59,179 bases of DNA from an uncultured Phocaeicola sp. (GTDB lineage: Bacteria > Bacteroidota > Bacteroidia > Bacteroidales > Bacteroidaceae): positions 1 through 59,179 of the forward strand of contig CALUJE010000019.1 of the NCBI GenBank assembly GCA_944320885.1, given 5' to 3'. The stretch's first letter is position 1. Each line of letters opens with the position of its first letter. A program made the translations under genes and the position numbers. Below, piece by piece: positions 36,715 to 45,966 of the stretch. The notes below the pieces were generated by a model, which worked only from the letters and a program-made list of their open reading frames with translations, ran no database searches and was not told the DNA's origin.

Positions 36715-37257
36715 TAATTGTTTGTCCTTTTATAATAATAGTAATGTTCGTATTGGTTTATGTATGTCCACGTGCTTCTTTTGAGGTGCGTGGCATATAT
36801 TATTGTCTATTTTAAATAGTATGTTTTCTGTTTTTTTTAGTCTATGCATATGTTGCTATTTCTAAATAGTTCCTTTTTAAAATTGGTATAATTAGCATAA
36901 TTATCAATGCTCTTTTTTTGATAATATGAACCTTTGTAAACCTAATTTTGTTAATTATTGAATGGAAAAGTGAATAATATTGTAAATTATTGAGTGTGTA
37001 TACTTCTTTTTTGTTGCCAATTTGTCAATTACCTTGATCTGTGTGAAGCAAAATGTTTTTCCATATTTATTTGATTAAGTGTATATTGTACATTAAAAAA
37101 TAACTGTACTTTTGCATTCTTTCTATGCGAAAAAATCATTTTTCACATCTTTACAATCAAATTTACAAGTTTGTTTTATTTAAAAAAATAGAATTTTGTA
37201 CGTTGAAAAAAGTAATATCACTTGTGATTAATTGATTTAAATTAAATATTAATATAT
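36715..37257 (+). promoter_or_regulatory. Long leader and promoter of the PL1-SusCD operon
   Basis: The longest gap between pectin genes (543 bp) is very AT-rich and holds no gene I can support. TACTTTTG at 37107-37114 is a full -7 match, with TATTG at 37084-37088 as an imperfect -33 (18 bp). Transcription near 37121 would leave a leader of about 137 nt before the ATG. A second -7-like box TAATTTTG lies at 36943-36950 with TTTG at 36917-36920 (22 bp). HTCS-regulated sus-type promoters are usually poor in -33 consensus, so this is a reasonable target region. Confidence 0.5.
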
Positions 37258-38850
37258 ATGAAGAACAAGACAGACTTCAAAAAGAAAAACACTTTTTTGT
37301 CGAGAATGACAATATGGGCTGCTTCTGTTCCTTTTCTCTTTTCTTTTTTTGCTTGTGCCGAAAAAGAACCAATTGACTGGGATGAGGTTGACCCTTCAAT
37401 AAATCCTCCATATACAATGGATCGAGATGATGACGAAGATGCAGGAACAGGTTCGGAAGAAACAGGTCCTACATTCCCGTTTTTTGAAAATGCTCCTCTT
37501 TCATTCCCTGGAGGAGAAGGATATGGACGTAATGCTACAGGAGCACGTACCACTAAAACTCGTGAAGTATATCGTGTAACAAACTTGAATGATAGCGGCG
37601 AAGGTTCTTTCCGTGATGCTGTAAGCAAACCGAATCGTTTCGTCGTAATTAATGTTGATGGAATAGTAGAATGTTCTGGTAGTGTTATTTCTTTAGCTGA
37701 GAATTTGACGATATTGGGACAAACAGCTCCTGGAGATGGAATTGTACTTTATGGTGGTGCAGTTTCAGCCAGTGGAGCCGATAATACGATTGTACGTTAT
37801 ATGCGTTTTCGTATGGGCCCGAAGAATTTCAGTGAGGGTTCAAAGGATGCTTTGGGTGTTGCTAATGGTGAAAATATGATTTTTGATCACTGCTCCATTA
37901 CATGGGGACGTGATGAATGTTTTTCTATCAGTGGTGATGGTAAAGGAACTCCTCCTCGTAATATAACAATTCAGAATAGTATTGTTGGACAGGGATTGCA
38001 AAACCACTCTTGTGGAGGATTGTTGCAAACTTCAAAAAATGAAGGAGTAACAGTGTTCAGATGCTTGTATATCGACAGTAAGACTCGTAATCCGAAAGTA
38101 AAAGGATTGAATCAGTTTGTTAATAACGTAGTTTATAACTGGGGTAACGGTGCTGCTTATAACATGTCGGGTGATTCGTCCGGTGAATCAGAAACAACAA
38201 TTGAAGATAATTATTTCATTGTTGGTCCGGGATACAACTGGCTGAATACTCAGCAACCTGATGGCTCATTGGCATATGAACTGGGAGTAGTAAATCCTAC
38301 CAAACCATTTATTGAAGGAAATGAACTGTTCCGTACTTATTTAAATGGTAATATGTATGACAATAATAAGAATGGAATATTGGACGGACATTTACTGCAG
38401 CGTGAAGAATGGAGTGGTGAACCTACTATTTTGGATACCCCTTCTGCATTGCATCCTCATATATATAGTCAGACAAATGCAACTGAGGCATATAATTATA
38501 TTGTATCACATGTTGGTGCCAGTTTACCTGCGCGTGACCAGGTTGACGCTTTTCTTATAGATGAGGTTACTTCGCTTGGAACTAAGGGAACTATTATTGG
38601 AAAACCGGCAGATACCAAACAATTCCCGATAGGAGGATGTGGTACCTTTAAGACTGGTACATTGCCATTGGATACCGATGGTGACGGAATGCCTGATGAG
38701 TTTGAAGATAAGTGGGGACTTGATAAAAACGATCCGAAAGATGCTGTAAAAGAGGCTGCTAACGGTTATACAAACATTGAAAACTATGCACTTTCTTTAG
38801 AGTATCCTGAAGAATATGAAAAGGCTTGGAAAGAATCAAACAACAAATAA
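37258..38850 (+). CDS. PL1 pectate lyase, surface lipoprotein
   Basis: A 530-residue lipoprotein: lipobox FFAC with Cys33, then an acidic linker ('DRDDDEDAGTGSEE') typical of surface-exposed Bacteroidetes lipoproteins. The parallel beta-helix starts at 'FPGGEGYGRNATG' (about 82). PL1 elements are 'IFDHCSITWGRDE' with D210/H211 and a 'RNPKVK' (277-282) motif in the place of the catalytic R-x-P-x-x-R. A C-terminal EF-hand-like 'DTDGDGMPDEFEDKWG' segment follows. It cuts de-esterified homogalacturonan by beta-elimination at the cell surface. First gene of the eight-gene operon. Confidence 0.9.
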   Translation: MKNKTDFKKKNTFLSRMTIWAASVPFLFSFFACAEKEPIDWDEVDPSINPPYTMDRDDDEDAGTGSEETGPTFPFFENAPLSFPGGEGYGRNATGARTTKTREVYRVTNLNDSGEGSFRDAVSKPNRFVVINVDGIVECSGSVISLAENLTILGQTAPGDGIVLYGGAVSASGADNTIVRYMRFRMGPKNFSEGSKDALGVANGENMIFDHCSITWGRDECFSISGDGKGTPPRNITIQNSIVGQGLQNHSCGGLLQTSKNEGVTVFRCLYIDSKTRNPKVKGLNQFVNNVVYNWGNGAAYNMSGDSSGESETTIEDNYFIVGPGYNWLNTQQPDGSLAYELGVVNPTKPFIEGNELFRTYLNGNMYDNNKNGILDGHLLQREEWSGEPTILDTPSALHPHIYSQTNATEAYNYIVSHVGASLPARDQVDAFLIDEVTSLGTKGTIIGKPADTKQFPIGGCGTFKTGTLPLDTDGDGMPDEFEDKWGLDKNDPKDAVKEAANGYTNIENYALSLEYPEEYEKAWKESNNK

Positions 38851-38862
38851 TTTTAAATCTAA

Positions 38863-41130
38863 ATGAACAATATGAAAAAAGCTACATTCTTGCGAAAAAT
38901 GCTTTGGCTGCTGTTCGTTCCTTTTCTTGCAGTAAGCTGTGAGGATAAGATGAGCGAGCATTACGAAGTGCCCGATTGGGTGCCAGGCAGCGCATGGGAA
39001 GTATTAAGTTCTGGAGAACATGGCAATTATTCTATTTTTCTTGAGGGCGTAGAACGTGCCGGTTATAAGGCAATGCTCGAAGGAAAGAGTATTTTGACTA
39101 TCATGGCTCCGGATGATGAGGCCTTTCAGGCTTATCTGAGCAAAAAAGGTTATGCTTCTATCAAGGACATGCCTGTTGATGAAGTGAAAAAGGTTATCGG
39201 TTATCATTTGCTGTATTATTCATACAACAAAGAAGATCTTGTAAATTTCCGTCCTAACGGTAGTGCTGAAACCGATGAAGAACAGAACGAAGATGCTGGA
39301 CTTTATTACAAGCATCGTACGAAAAGTGCTGATGCTCCTACAATGGAAATGAATCCGGCTACGGGTTCGGAAGTGATGGTTTATCACAGAGAACGCTTCC
39401 TTCCAGTTTTCTCTTATCGCTATTTCCAGACTTTGGGTCTTGATGCCAAGAGAAATTATGAATATTTCTATCCGAATTCAACCTGGACGGGTGACGACGG
39501 ATTCAATGTATCCAATGCTTCGGTTAAGGAATATGGTATTATAGCCAACAACGGTTATATCCATACAGTGAGACAGGTTGTAGAACCTTTGGAAACGATT
39601 TATAAGGAATTGAAAGCATCAGGAAATTATTCTACTTTCTTAAGTCTGTATGATGCTTCCGGTTATTATGAACCTAATGATGAATTGACCGAATTGTATG
39701 CAGATGCATATGGTGTGGATACATTGTATCAGTACAAGCACGAAGCTAATGGTCTGCCTAATATCGCTTGCGAATGGGCGGTAGATGATATGATTAACTT
39801 CAACTACCTGACTAGAGTGGCATATACCGTGTTTGCTCCGTCAAATGCAGCTATTGATGACTTTTTTAACCGCTTCTGGAAAGTGGGTGGATATACATCA
39901 CTTGATGAGGTTGATAAGTTGGCAATGAATACATTGGTTCGTGAGTATATTTGGAATGGAACCATGGTTTTCCCTGAAATGTTGGAAAAACCGGCTGAAG
40001 ATGTAGACTATAATGTGACTACCGATCAGATTGAAGAAAGTCATATGTGTGTAAACGGTCTTATGTACGGATTGAGTCATATGGATACTCCATCATCATT
40101 CTCTTCAGTATTAGGACCTGTATTTCAATATAAGGATGCACGTTCGTTCCTTTATGCTGTAAATGGTGCAGGAGTTGCTAACTCTTACATATCTCCGGAT
40201 GCAAAATATACTCTGATTGTTCCGAACTCTACCCAGTTTGAAAACTCAGGTATTTATACTGTGTATGCCAGCCAGGGATTGCAGGAAGATACGGAAGACG
40301 GACGTGTTGATATCAGCGCTTCTGCTAAACAGAATATTGTTTATATGCACTCAGCTAGTATTGCAAGCGAAGTAAGCAGTGAGTTGCCAACAAATGGAAC
40401 GGCTGTACTTCCTCTTATGGCTAGCTGGAATTTCTGGTTTGTAAAAGACGGAAAGATTACATGCAATGCAATGTTTAACCGTCAGTTGAACCCGGAGAAT
40501 GTGAAAGAAACATTTGCAACATTCACCAAACTGGCCGATGAAGATAATGGTACCGTTTATAAAACAGATGCAGAATCTTTGTTTGAACTTGAAAGCGGAG
40601 ATTTGGCTCGTTCAATGGCAATCTGTGCAGATAAACGTTATGTATACTATAATTTTGTGCAATTGTTGAAGAAGGCAAATCTGATAATCGGAGAAAATCT
40701 GATGAGTACATTCGGTAAAGGCCGTTTTGTTGCCTTTATACCTACTAATGATGCTATTCAAAAGGCATTGCAGGAAGGACGTATTCCGGGAGCTACTAAT
40801 GCTTCTTTTGATGCTGAGGGTAACCTGACCGGTACTTTTGATGCTGAAGTCTTGAAAAACTATTTGAATTCTTATTTCATTACTTCCATGCAAAATACAA
40901 TCATGTCTTATCCTTATTTCGGTTCTTCTTTCAAAACCGGAAAATATTGGAGTGAGCGTGTTTCTACAGAAGAAGGAGTTTTACCTCCTGCGCTTAATTA
41001 TGAAGATAATGGTACGAGCTTGAGTATCCAATTGGAAGGATTTAGAAAATGTAACGTAGTCTCTACTTACAGCTATTTCCCATTTGCATACGAAGACGGC
41101 TGTTTCCATCTGATTGATGATGTCTTTTGA
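38863..41130 (+). CDS. Surface lipoprotein with four FAS1 (fasciclin) domains
   Basis: A 755-residue lipoprotein (lipobox AVSC, Cys26). It has four FAS1 repeats recognisable by their core strand-helix motif: 'LTIMAPDDEAFQ', 'YTVFAPSNAAIDDF', 'YTLIVPNSTQFE' and 'FVAFIPTNDAIQKAL'. Each pairs with a later 'NGYIHTV' or 'GCFHLID' type strand. FAS1 domains mediate binding; no catalytic motif is visible. Position between PL1 and SusC, 12 bp and 20 bp from its neighbours, suggests a glycan-binding surface protein for pectin oligosaccharides, replacing the usual SusE/F type. That role is inference. Confidence 0.85.
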   Translation: MNNMKKATFLRKMLWLLFVPFLAVSCEDKMSEHYEVPDWVPGSAWEVLSSGEHGNYSIFLEGVERAGYKAMLEGKSILTIMAPDDEAFQAYLSKKGYASIKDMPVDEVKKVIGYHLLYYSYNKEDLVNFRPNGSAETDEEQNEDAGLYYKHRTKSADAPTMEMNPATGSEVMVYHRERFLPVFSYRYFQTLGLDAKRNYEYFYPNSTWTGDDGFNVSNASVKEYGIIANNGYIHTVRQVVEPLETIYKELKASGNYSTFLSLYDASGYYEPNDELTELYADAYGVDTLYQYKHEANGLPNIACEWAVDDMINFNYLTRVAYTVFAPSNAAIDDFFNRFWKVGGYTSLDEVDKLAMNTLVREYIWNGTMVFPEMLEKPAEDVDYNVTTDQIEESHMCVNGLMYGLSHMDTPSSFSSVLGPVFQYKDARSFLYAVNGAGVANSYISPDAKYTLIVPNSTQFENSGIYTVYASQGLQEDTEDGRVDISASAKQNIVYMHSASIASEVSSELPTNGTAVLPLMASWNFWFVKDGKITCNAMFNRQLNPENVKETFATFTKLADEDNGTVYKTDAESLFELESGDLARSMAICADKRYVYYNFVQLLKKANLIIGENLMSTFGKGRFVAFIPTNDAIQKALQEGRIPGATNASFDAEGNLTGTFDAEVLKNYLNSYFITSMQNTIMSYPYFGSSFKTGKYWSERVSTEEGVLPPALNYEDNGTSLSIQLEGFRKCNVVSTYSYFPFAYEDGCFHLIDDVF

Positions 41131-41150
41131 TTTAACAGAAAATTGAGATT

Positions 41151-44100
41151 ATGAAATTATTCAAATACATACTGATTGCACTTTTGCTTGTTGCAGTAAC
41201 AAGCGGAGTTTATGCACAGGATAAGGTCTTGTCCGGTAAGGTTACTGAAATCTTCGACGGAAAGGCAGAGCCATTGATGGGTGTTAACATTAACATTTTG
41301 AATACTCAGAACCGTTCGTTGGGTGGTACGATAACTAACCTCGACGGTGTATATAACTTGAAGGTTCCCAATGAAAAGAATCTGACGATTGTTTTCTCTT
41401 ATATCGGTATGAAGAGTAAACGTATTAAATATACCGGTCAATCTCGTTTGGACATCGTTATGGAAAGCGATGCGCAGACAATGGATGAAATCGTTGTTCA
41501 GGCAGACCGTCTTGACCGTGACAACATGGGTATTACTGCCAGACAACAGGTCTCTGCAACCCAGAAGGTTACAATGGATGAGTTGGTGGCTGTTTCACCG
41601 GTAACCTCTTTGGAAGATGCTCTTCAAGGACAACTTGGTGGTGTGGATATCGTGTTGGGTGGTGGTGACCCGGGTGCTCGTGCCAGCATTCAGATTCGTG
41701 GTACCAGTACACTGAATGCCAATTCTGATCCGTTGATTGTAATTGATGGTATACCATATCCTTCAGATATCAGTGAAGATACAGACTTTTCAAACTTGAA
41801 CAATGAAGATTTGGGTGCATTGTTGAATATCTCACCGCAAGATATTGAATCAGTTGAGGTTTTGAAGGATGCTGCCGCTACTGCAGTGTGGGGTACTCAA
41901 GGTGCCAATGGTGTATTGATGATTACTACCAAGAAAGGTTCTGTAGGAAAGACCCGTTTCTCTTTCTCTACCAAATATTCTGCAAAATTCGAACCGGAAA
42001 GTATTCCGATGCTGAATGGTAATGAATATACTGCATTGTTGGGTGAAGCTATCTGGAACTCTGCCAATTATGTTGGTCTGCAGAATTCTTTGAGCTATCT
42101 TGATTTGTTGTATAACTCTCCGGAAATCGGTTATGTACCTGACTGGACTTACTTTAATGAATATAATCAGGATGTAGACTGGTTGAACGAAATTCGTCGT
42201 AACACCTATACATGGGAAAACAACTTTTCAATGAGTGGTGGTGGTGAAAGAGCTACTTACCGTTTTTCTTTGGGATACTTGGATGAGGGTGGTACAACTA
42301 TCGGTACCGGATTCAACCGTATCAATACAAAACTGGCCATTACTTATAACTTCTCTGAAAAATTGAGATTTGATGCCGATTTCTCTTACACTCAGTCTGA
42401 CCGTGACAACAACTATTACAATATCCGTAATGAGGCTTTCCGTAAGATGCCTAACAAATCACCTTATTATATAGATAAGGAAACCGGTGAATATACAGAC
42501 CAGTATTTCTCGCATACAGAGAATGATGCCATTGATGGTGCTTTTTCTAGTAAAGATGACGGTAAAAACTATAACCCGATAGCAATGGCCAATGAAGGAC
42601 GTAACAATACGCTTCAACGTGAAAGCCGTATGAACTTCCGTGCCGAATATAAGATTTTGCCTTCATTGAGATATCAGGGATATGTTTCTTTGAATATCCG
42701 TAACACAAAAGGACGTATGTTCTTGCCGCAAGTAGCAACCGGATTGCCTTGGACTGATGCTAATGCAAACAGAAGTACCGATACTTCTTCTGACCAGTTG
42801 AATATCTCTACTGAAAACAAATTGCTTTATATCCAGAACTGGGAAGACAGACATTCTATAGTTGGTAACTTGATTTTCCGTACCAATGAATCAAACAAAT
42901 CCAGCTATGGTAGTGAAACATCAGGTAATGCTTCTTCTGATTTGTCTGATCCTGTCTTGGGTAGTACCGTACAGAAAATTACTTCAGGAGAATCTTTGGT
43001 AAGAAGTATTTCAGGTATAGCCAATATCAACTATACTTTCTTGAACCGTTACGTATTCAACGCCACCGTTAACGTGGAAGGTAACTCATCAATGGGTAAG
43101 TCTGAAAGATACGGTGTATTCCCTTCAGGTGGTGTTGCCTGGCACATGAAAGATGAGCCGTTCATGAGAGATATTGATTGGATTGAAGAAATGAAACTGC
43201 GTTTCAGTGTAGGTCAGAGTGGTTCTTCTGCAGGTGGTGTTTCTGTTTATTTGGGTTCGTTCCAGGCAGGTGACAGCTATATGGATATGGACGGTGTGAA
43301 ACCGGCAACCATGCAGCTTAACCGTTTGAAATGGGAAACTACTACTGAATACAATACCGGTTTGGACTTGTCTTTGTTTAAGGGAAGACTCCGTTTCACG
43401 GTAGATGTATACCAGAAATATGTAAGTGATTTGTTACAGAAAAAGGTAAAAATGCCGACAACCATAGGTTATGGAGGAAAATATGAATTGTCATATTTCA
43501 ATTCCGGAAAAATGACCAATAAGGGATGGGAATTCCGTACAGATGTTGTAGCCGTTGATAGTAAGGATCTCCGTGTAGCCGGTTATTTCAATATCAGCCG
43601 CAATGTAAACAAGATTACCGAAATGCCTTCAAACTATGTTCCGGATAATTATACATTCGGAAACGGTAACTATGCATTCCGTTATGAGGTAGGCCGTCCG
43701 TTAGGTTCTTTCTATGGATACCGTTATTTGGGAGTTTATCAGAATAAGGATGCTACCTATGCACGTGACGAAGCCGGAAATATCATGAAAGATGTAGAAG
43801 GCAATCCGATTGTAATGCAAAACGGAACAGCTGTGGTTTGTCCGGGTGATGCCATGTATGAAGATATCAATCACGATGGTGTAATCAATGAATACGATAT
43901 CGTATATTTGGGTAATGCACAGCCGACACTTACCGGTGGTTTTGGATTGAACATCTCTTATAAACAGTTTAAACTGTCTGCCAACTTCTATGGACGTTAT
44001 GGTATGGATGTAATTAATCAGGCACGTATGAACAATGAGTCAATGTATGGAACAGCCAATCAGAGTAAGGCTGTTTTGAGACGTTGGCGTAATGAAGGAG

Positions 44101-44408
44101 ATGATACCGATATTCCACGTGCTCTTTACAATGAAGGATACAACTACTTGGGTTCAGACCGTTTCATTGAAGACGCTTCTTACCTTCGTCTGAAATCACT
44201 GTCTTTGACTTATCGCTTGCCGAAGAATCTCACTACAAGTTGGGGATTGACTAACATGGATGTTTTCGTAACAGGTTATAATTTGTTTACCTGGACCAAT
44301 TATACCGGTCAGGACCCTGAAGTGAAACCTTCAAGCACTTTGACCAAGGATACGGCTGTAACTCCGACTTCAATTCAATTTACCTGTGGTGTAAACTTAA
44401 GTTTCTAA
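41151..44408 (+). CDS. SusC/RagA family TonB-dependent receptor (pair 1)
   Basis: A 1085-residue outer-membrane receptor. Signal peptide ends VYAQ (about 23), followed by a carboxypeptidase-regulatory-like beta-sandwich ('VLSGKVTEIFDGKAEPLMGVN'). A TonB box-like 'DEIVVQA' lies near 117, then the plug ('LEDALQGQLGGVDIVLGGGDPGA', 'IQIRGTSTLNANSDPLIVIDG', 'EVLKDAAATAVWGTQGANGV') and a 22-strand barrel ending in F. It imports oligosaccharides captured by SusD using ExbBD-TonB energy. Paired with the SusD that starts 13 bp downstream; the substrate is expected to be homogalacturonan fragments given the PL1 partner. Confidence 0.96.
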   Translation: MKLFKYILIALLLVAVTSGVYAQDKVLSGKVTEIFDGKAEPLMGVNINILNTQNRSLGGTITNLDGVYNLKVPNEKNLTIVFSYIGMKSKRIKYTGQSRLDIVMESDAQTMDEIVVQADRLDRDNMGITARQQVSATQKVTMDELVAVSPVTSLEDALQGQLGGVDIVLGGGDPGARASIQIRGTSTLNANSDPLIVIDGIPYPSDISEDTDFSNLNNEDLGALLNISPQDIESVEVLKDAAATAVWGTQGANGVLMITTKKGSVGKTRFSFSTKYSAKFEPESIPMLNGNEYTALLGEAIWNSANYVGLQNSLSYLDLLYNSPEIGYVPDWTYFNEYNQDVDWLNEIRRNTYTWENNFSMSGGGERATYRFSLGYLDEGGTTIGTGFNRINTKLAITYNFSEKLRFDADFSYTQSDRDNNYYNIRNEAFRKMPNKSPYYIDKETGEYTDQYFSHTENDAIDGAFSSKDDGKNYNPIAMANEGRNNTLQRESRMNFRAEYKILPSLRYQGYVSLNIRNTKGRMFLPQVATGLPWTDANANRSTDTSSDQLNISTENKLLYIQNWEDRHSIVGNLIFRTNESNKSSYGSETSGNASSDLSDPVLGSTVQKITSGESLVRSISGIANINYTFLNRYVFNATVNVEGNSSMGKSERYGVFPSGGVAWHMKDEPFMRDIDWIEEMKLRFSVGQSGSSAGGVSVYLGSFQAGDSYMDMDGVKPATMQLNRLKWETTTEYNTGLDLSLFKGRLRFTVDVYQKYVSDLLQKKVKMPTTIGYGGKYELSYFNSGKMTNKGWEFRTDVVAVDSKDLRVAGYFNISRNVNKITEMPSNYVPDNYTFGNGNYAFRYEVGRPLGSFYGYRYLGVYQNKDATYARDEAGNIMKDVEGNPIVMQNGTAVVCPGDAMYEDINHDGVINEYDIVYLGNAQPTLTGGFGLNISYKQFKLSANFYGRYGMDVINQARMNNESMYGTANQSKAVLRRWRNEGDDTDIPRALYNEGYNYLGSDRFIEDASYLRLKSLSLTYRLPKNLTTSWGLTNMDVFVTGYNLFTWTNYTGQDPEVKPSSTLTKDTAVTPTSIQFTCGVNLSF

Positions 44409-44421
44409 AAGAATAATGACT

Positions 44422-45960
44422 ATGAATAAAATATTTGCAACAATAATCTTGGCTGTGGGTTTGATGACCGGTAGTTGTAGTGACTATCTGGATGTCTTGC
44501 CAAAAGACAAACAGGCCACTGATATGTATTGGAAATCATCTGCTGATGTAGAAAGTATCCTGGCACAGGGATACAGCGTGATGAGAACCTGTGTGCCGAC
44601 TATGATTAGTTGGGGAGAAGTGAGAGGAGGATCACTTATTACTTATCAGGCAACAGGTTATAAAATCCAAAATTTTCAGGTTCTTCCGAGTAGTGATGAT
44701 GTAAAATGGGATAAATTCTATCAGGTAATAGGATTAGCTAATGCTGTTATCAAATACGCTCCGGGTGTGATGGCTGAAGATGAGAGTTATAAGGAAGCAC
44801 AGATGAACTCTCATTTGACTGAAGCTTACTTTATGCGTGGTCTGATGTACCTTTATCTGGTTCGCAATTATCGTGATGTACCCTTGATTCTTGAACCTTA
44901 TGTAGATGACGAAATGCCTACCGATGTAGCCAAATCGTCGGAAAAAGAAATCTTGGCTCAGATTAAGAAGGATGTTGAGACTGCTTTGGCTACAGGTGCA
45001 GCAAAAGAATCATATGAATCTACATGGGCTAATAAAGGCCGTTCTACCAAATGGGCATTGTATGCACTGATGGCTGAGACCTGTCTGTGGGATGAGGATT
45101 ATGACAATTGTATTAAATATGCGGATTATTTGATCAATGCCGATGCTCCCATGCGTCCGGTATTCATCTCTTCAGGAGCACAATGGTTCCAGATGTTCTA
45201 TCCGGGTAACAGTAATGAATCCATTTTTGAGATACAGTTTAATGGCCCTACCTATAATCAGGTAGAAAATAGTCCGGCAAAAACGTTTGCTTATAATGTA
45301 GAAACTCCTACTTATATGTATTCTGAGAACATGACTTTGCGTTTGAATGAAGAACTGTTGCAGAATTCATACCGTACCTATTTTGGTTCATGTGCCATGT
45401 TGAATGGTCTGATTGTATGTGGAACTACCTATGTTAACAATGCCATTGTATGGAAATATGCCGGTATGGGTGTTGAGAATGTAGAGGCTGTTCGCTCCGG
45501 AAATAATCTGGATGCAAACTTCATTGTTTATCGTATGGCTGATGTAATGCTGATGAAAGCAGAAGCCTTGATTCGTAAGGGTGGAGTTGAAAACTGGACA
45601 GAGGCCGTAGCTATCATGGATAAGATTCGTGAACGTTCAGGATTGGCACCTTTGGATGTTACTCTTGAAGAAACCAGTGAATTGGATTTGTTGACATTGT
45701 TATTGAATGAACGTGATATGGAATTTGCTGCTGAAGGAAAACGTTGGTATGATTTGCTCCGTTTTGGTAAACAGCAGAACTTTAAATACAAGGATGATTT
45801 TATTTCCATTATAATGGAGAATAACCAGACCGGTAATGAGAAATGGCTGCGTTCTGCTCTGCAGAATGACAATGCATGGTATCTTCCTATACCTCAAGGA
45901 GATATTGACTCTAATAAATTATTGGTTCAAAATCCATATTATGACGTAACTAAACAATAA
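44422..45960 (+). CDS. SusD/RagB family lipoprotein (pair 1)
   Basis: A 512-residue outer-membrane lipoprotein (lipobox TGSC, Cys19 counted from the ATG at 44422; an alternative start two codons upstream changes little). SusD fold: TPR-like helices ('ESILAQGYSVMR', 'AYFMRGLMYLYLVRNYRDVPLIL', 'KWALYALMAETCLWDEDYDNCI') and the C-terminal signature 'LLLNERDMEFAAEGKRWYDLLRFG'. It forms the lid over SusC and binds glycan at the surface. Six base pairs precede the next FAS1 gene. Confidence 0.95.
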   Translation: MNKIFATIILAVGLMTGSCSDYLDVLPKDKQATDMYWKSSADVESILAQGYSVMRTCVPTMISWGEVRGGSLITYQATGYKIQNFQVLPSSDDVKWDKFYQVIGLANAVIKYAPGVMAEDESYKEAQMNSHLTEAYFMRGLMYLYLVRNYRDVPLILEPYVDDEMPTDVAKSSEKEILAQIKKDVETALATGAAKESYESTWANKGRSTKWALYALMAETCLWDEDYDNCIKYADYLINADAPMRPVFISSGAQWFQMFYPGNSNESIFEIQFNGPTYNQVENSPAKTFAYNVETPTYMYSENMTLRLNEELLQNSYRTYFGSCAMLNGLIVCGTTYVNNAIVWKYAGMGVENVEAVRSGNNLDANFIVYRMADVMLMKAEALIRKGGVENWTEAVAIMDKIRERSGLAPLDVTLEETSELDLLTLLLNERDMEFAAEGKRWYDLLRFGKQQNFKYKDDFISIIMENNQTGNEKWLRSALQNDNAWYLPIPQGDIDSNKLLVQNPYYDVTKQ

Positions 45961-45966
45961 AAGATT

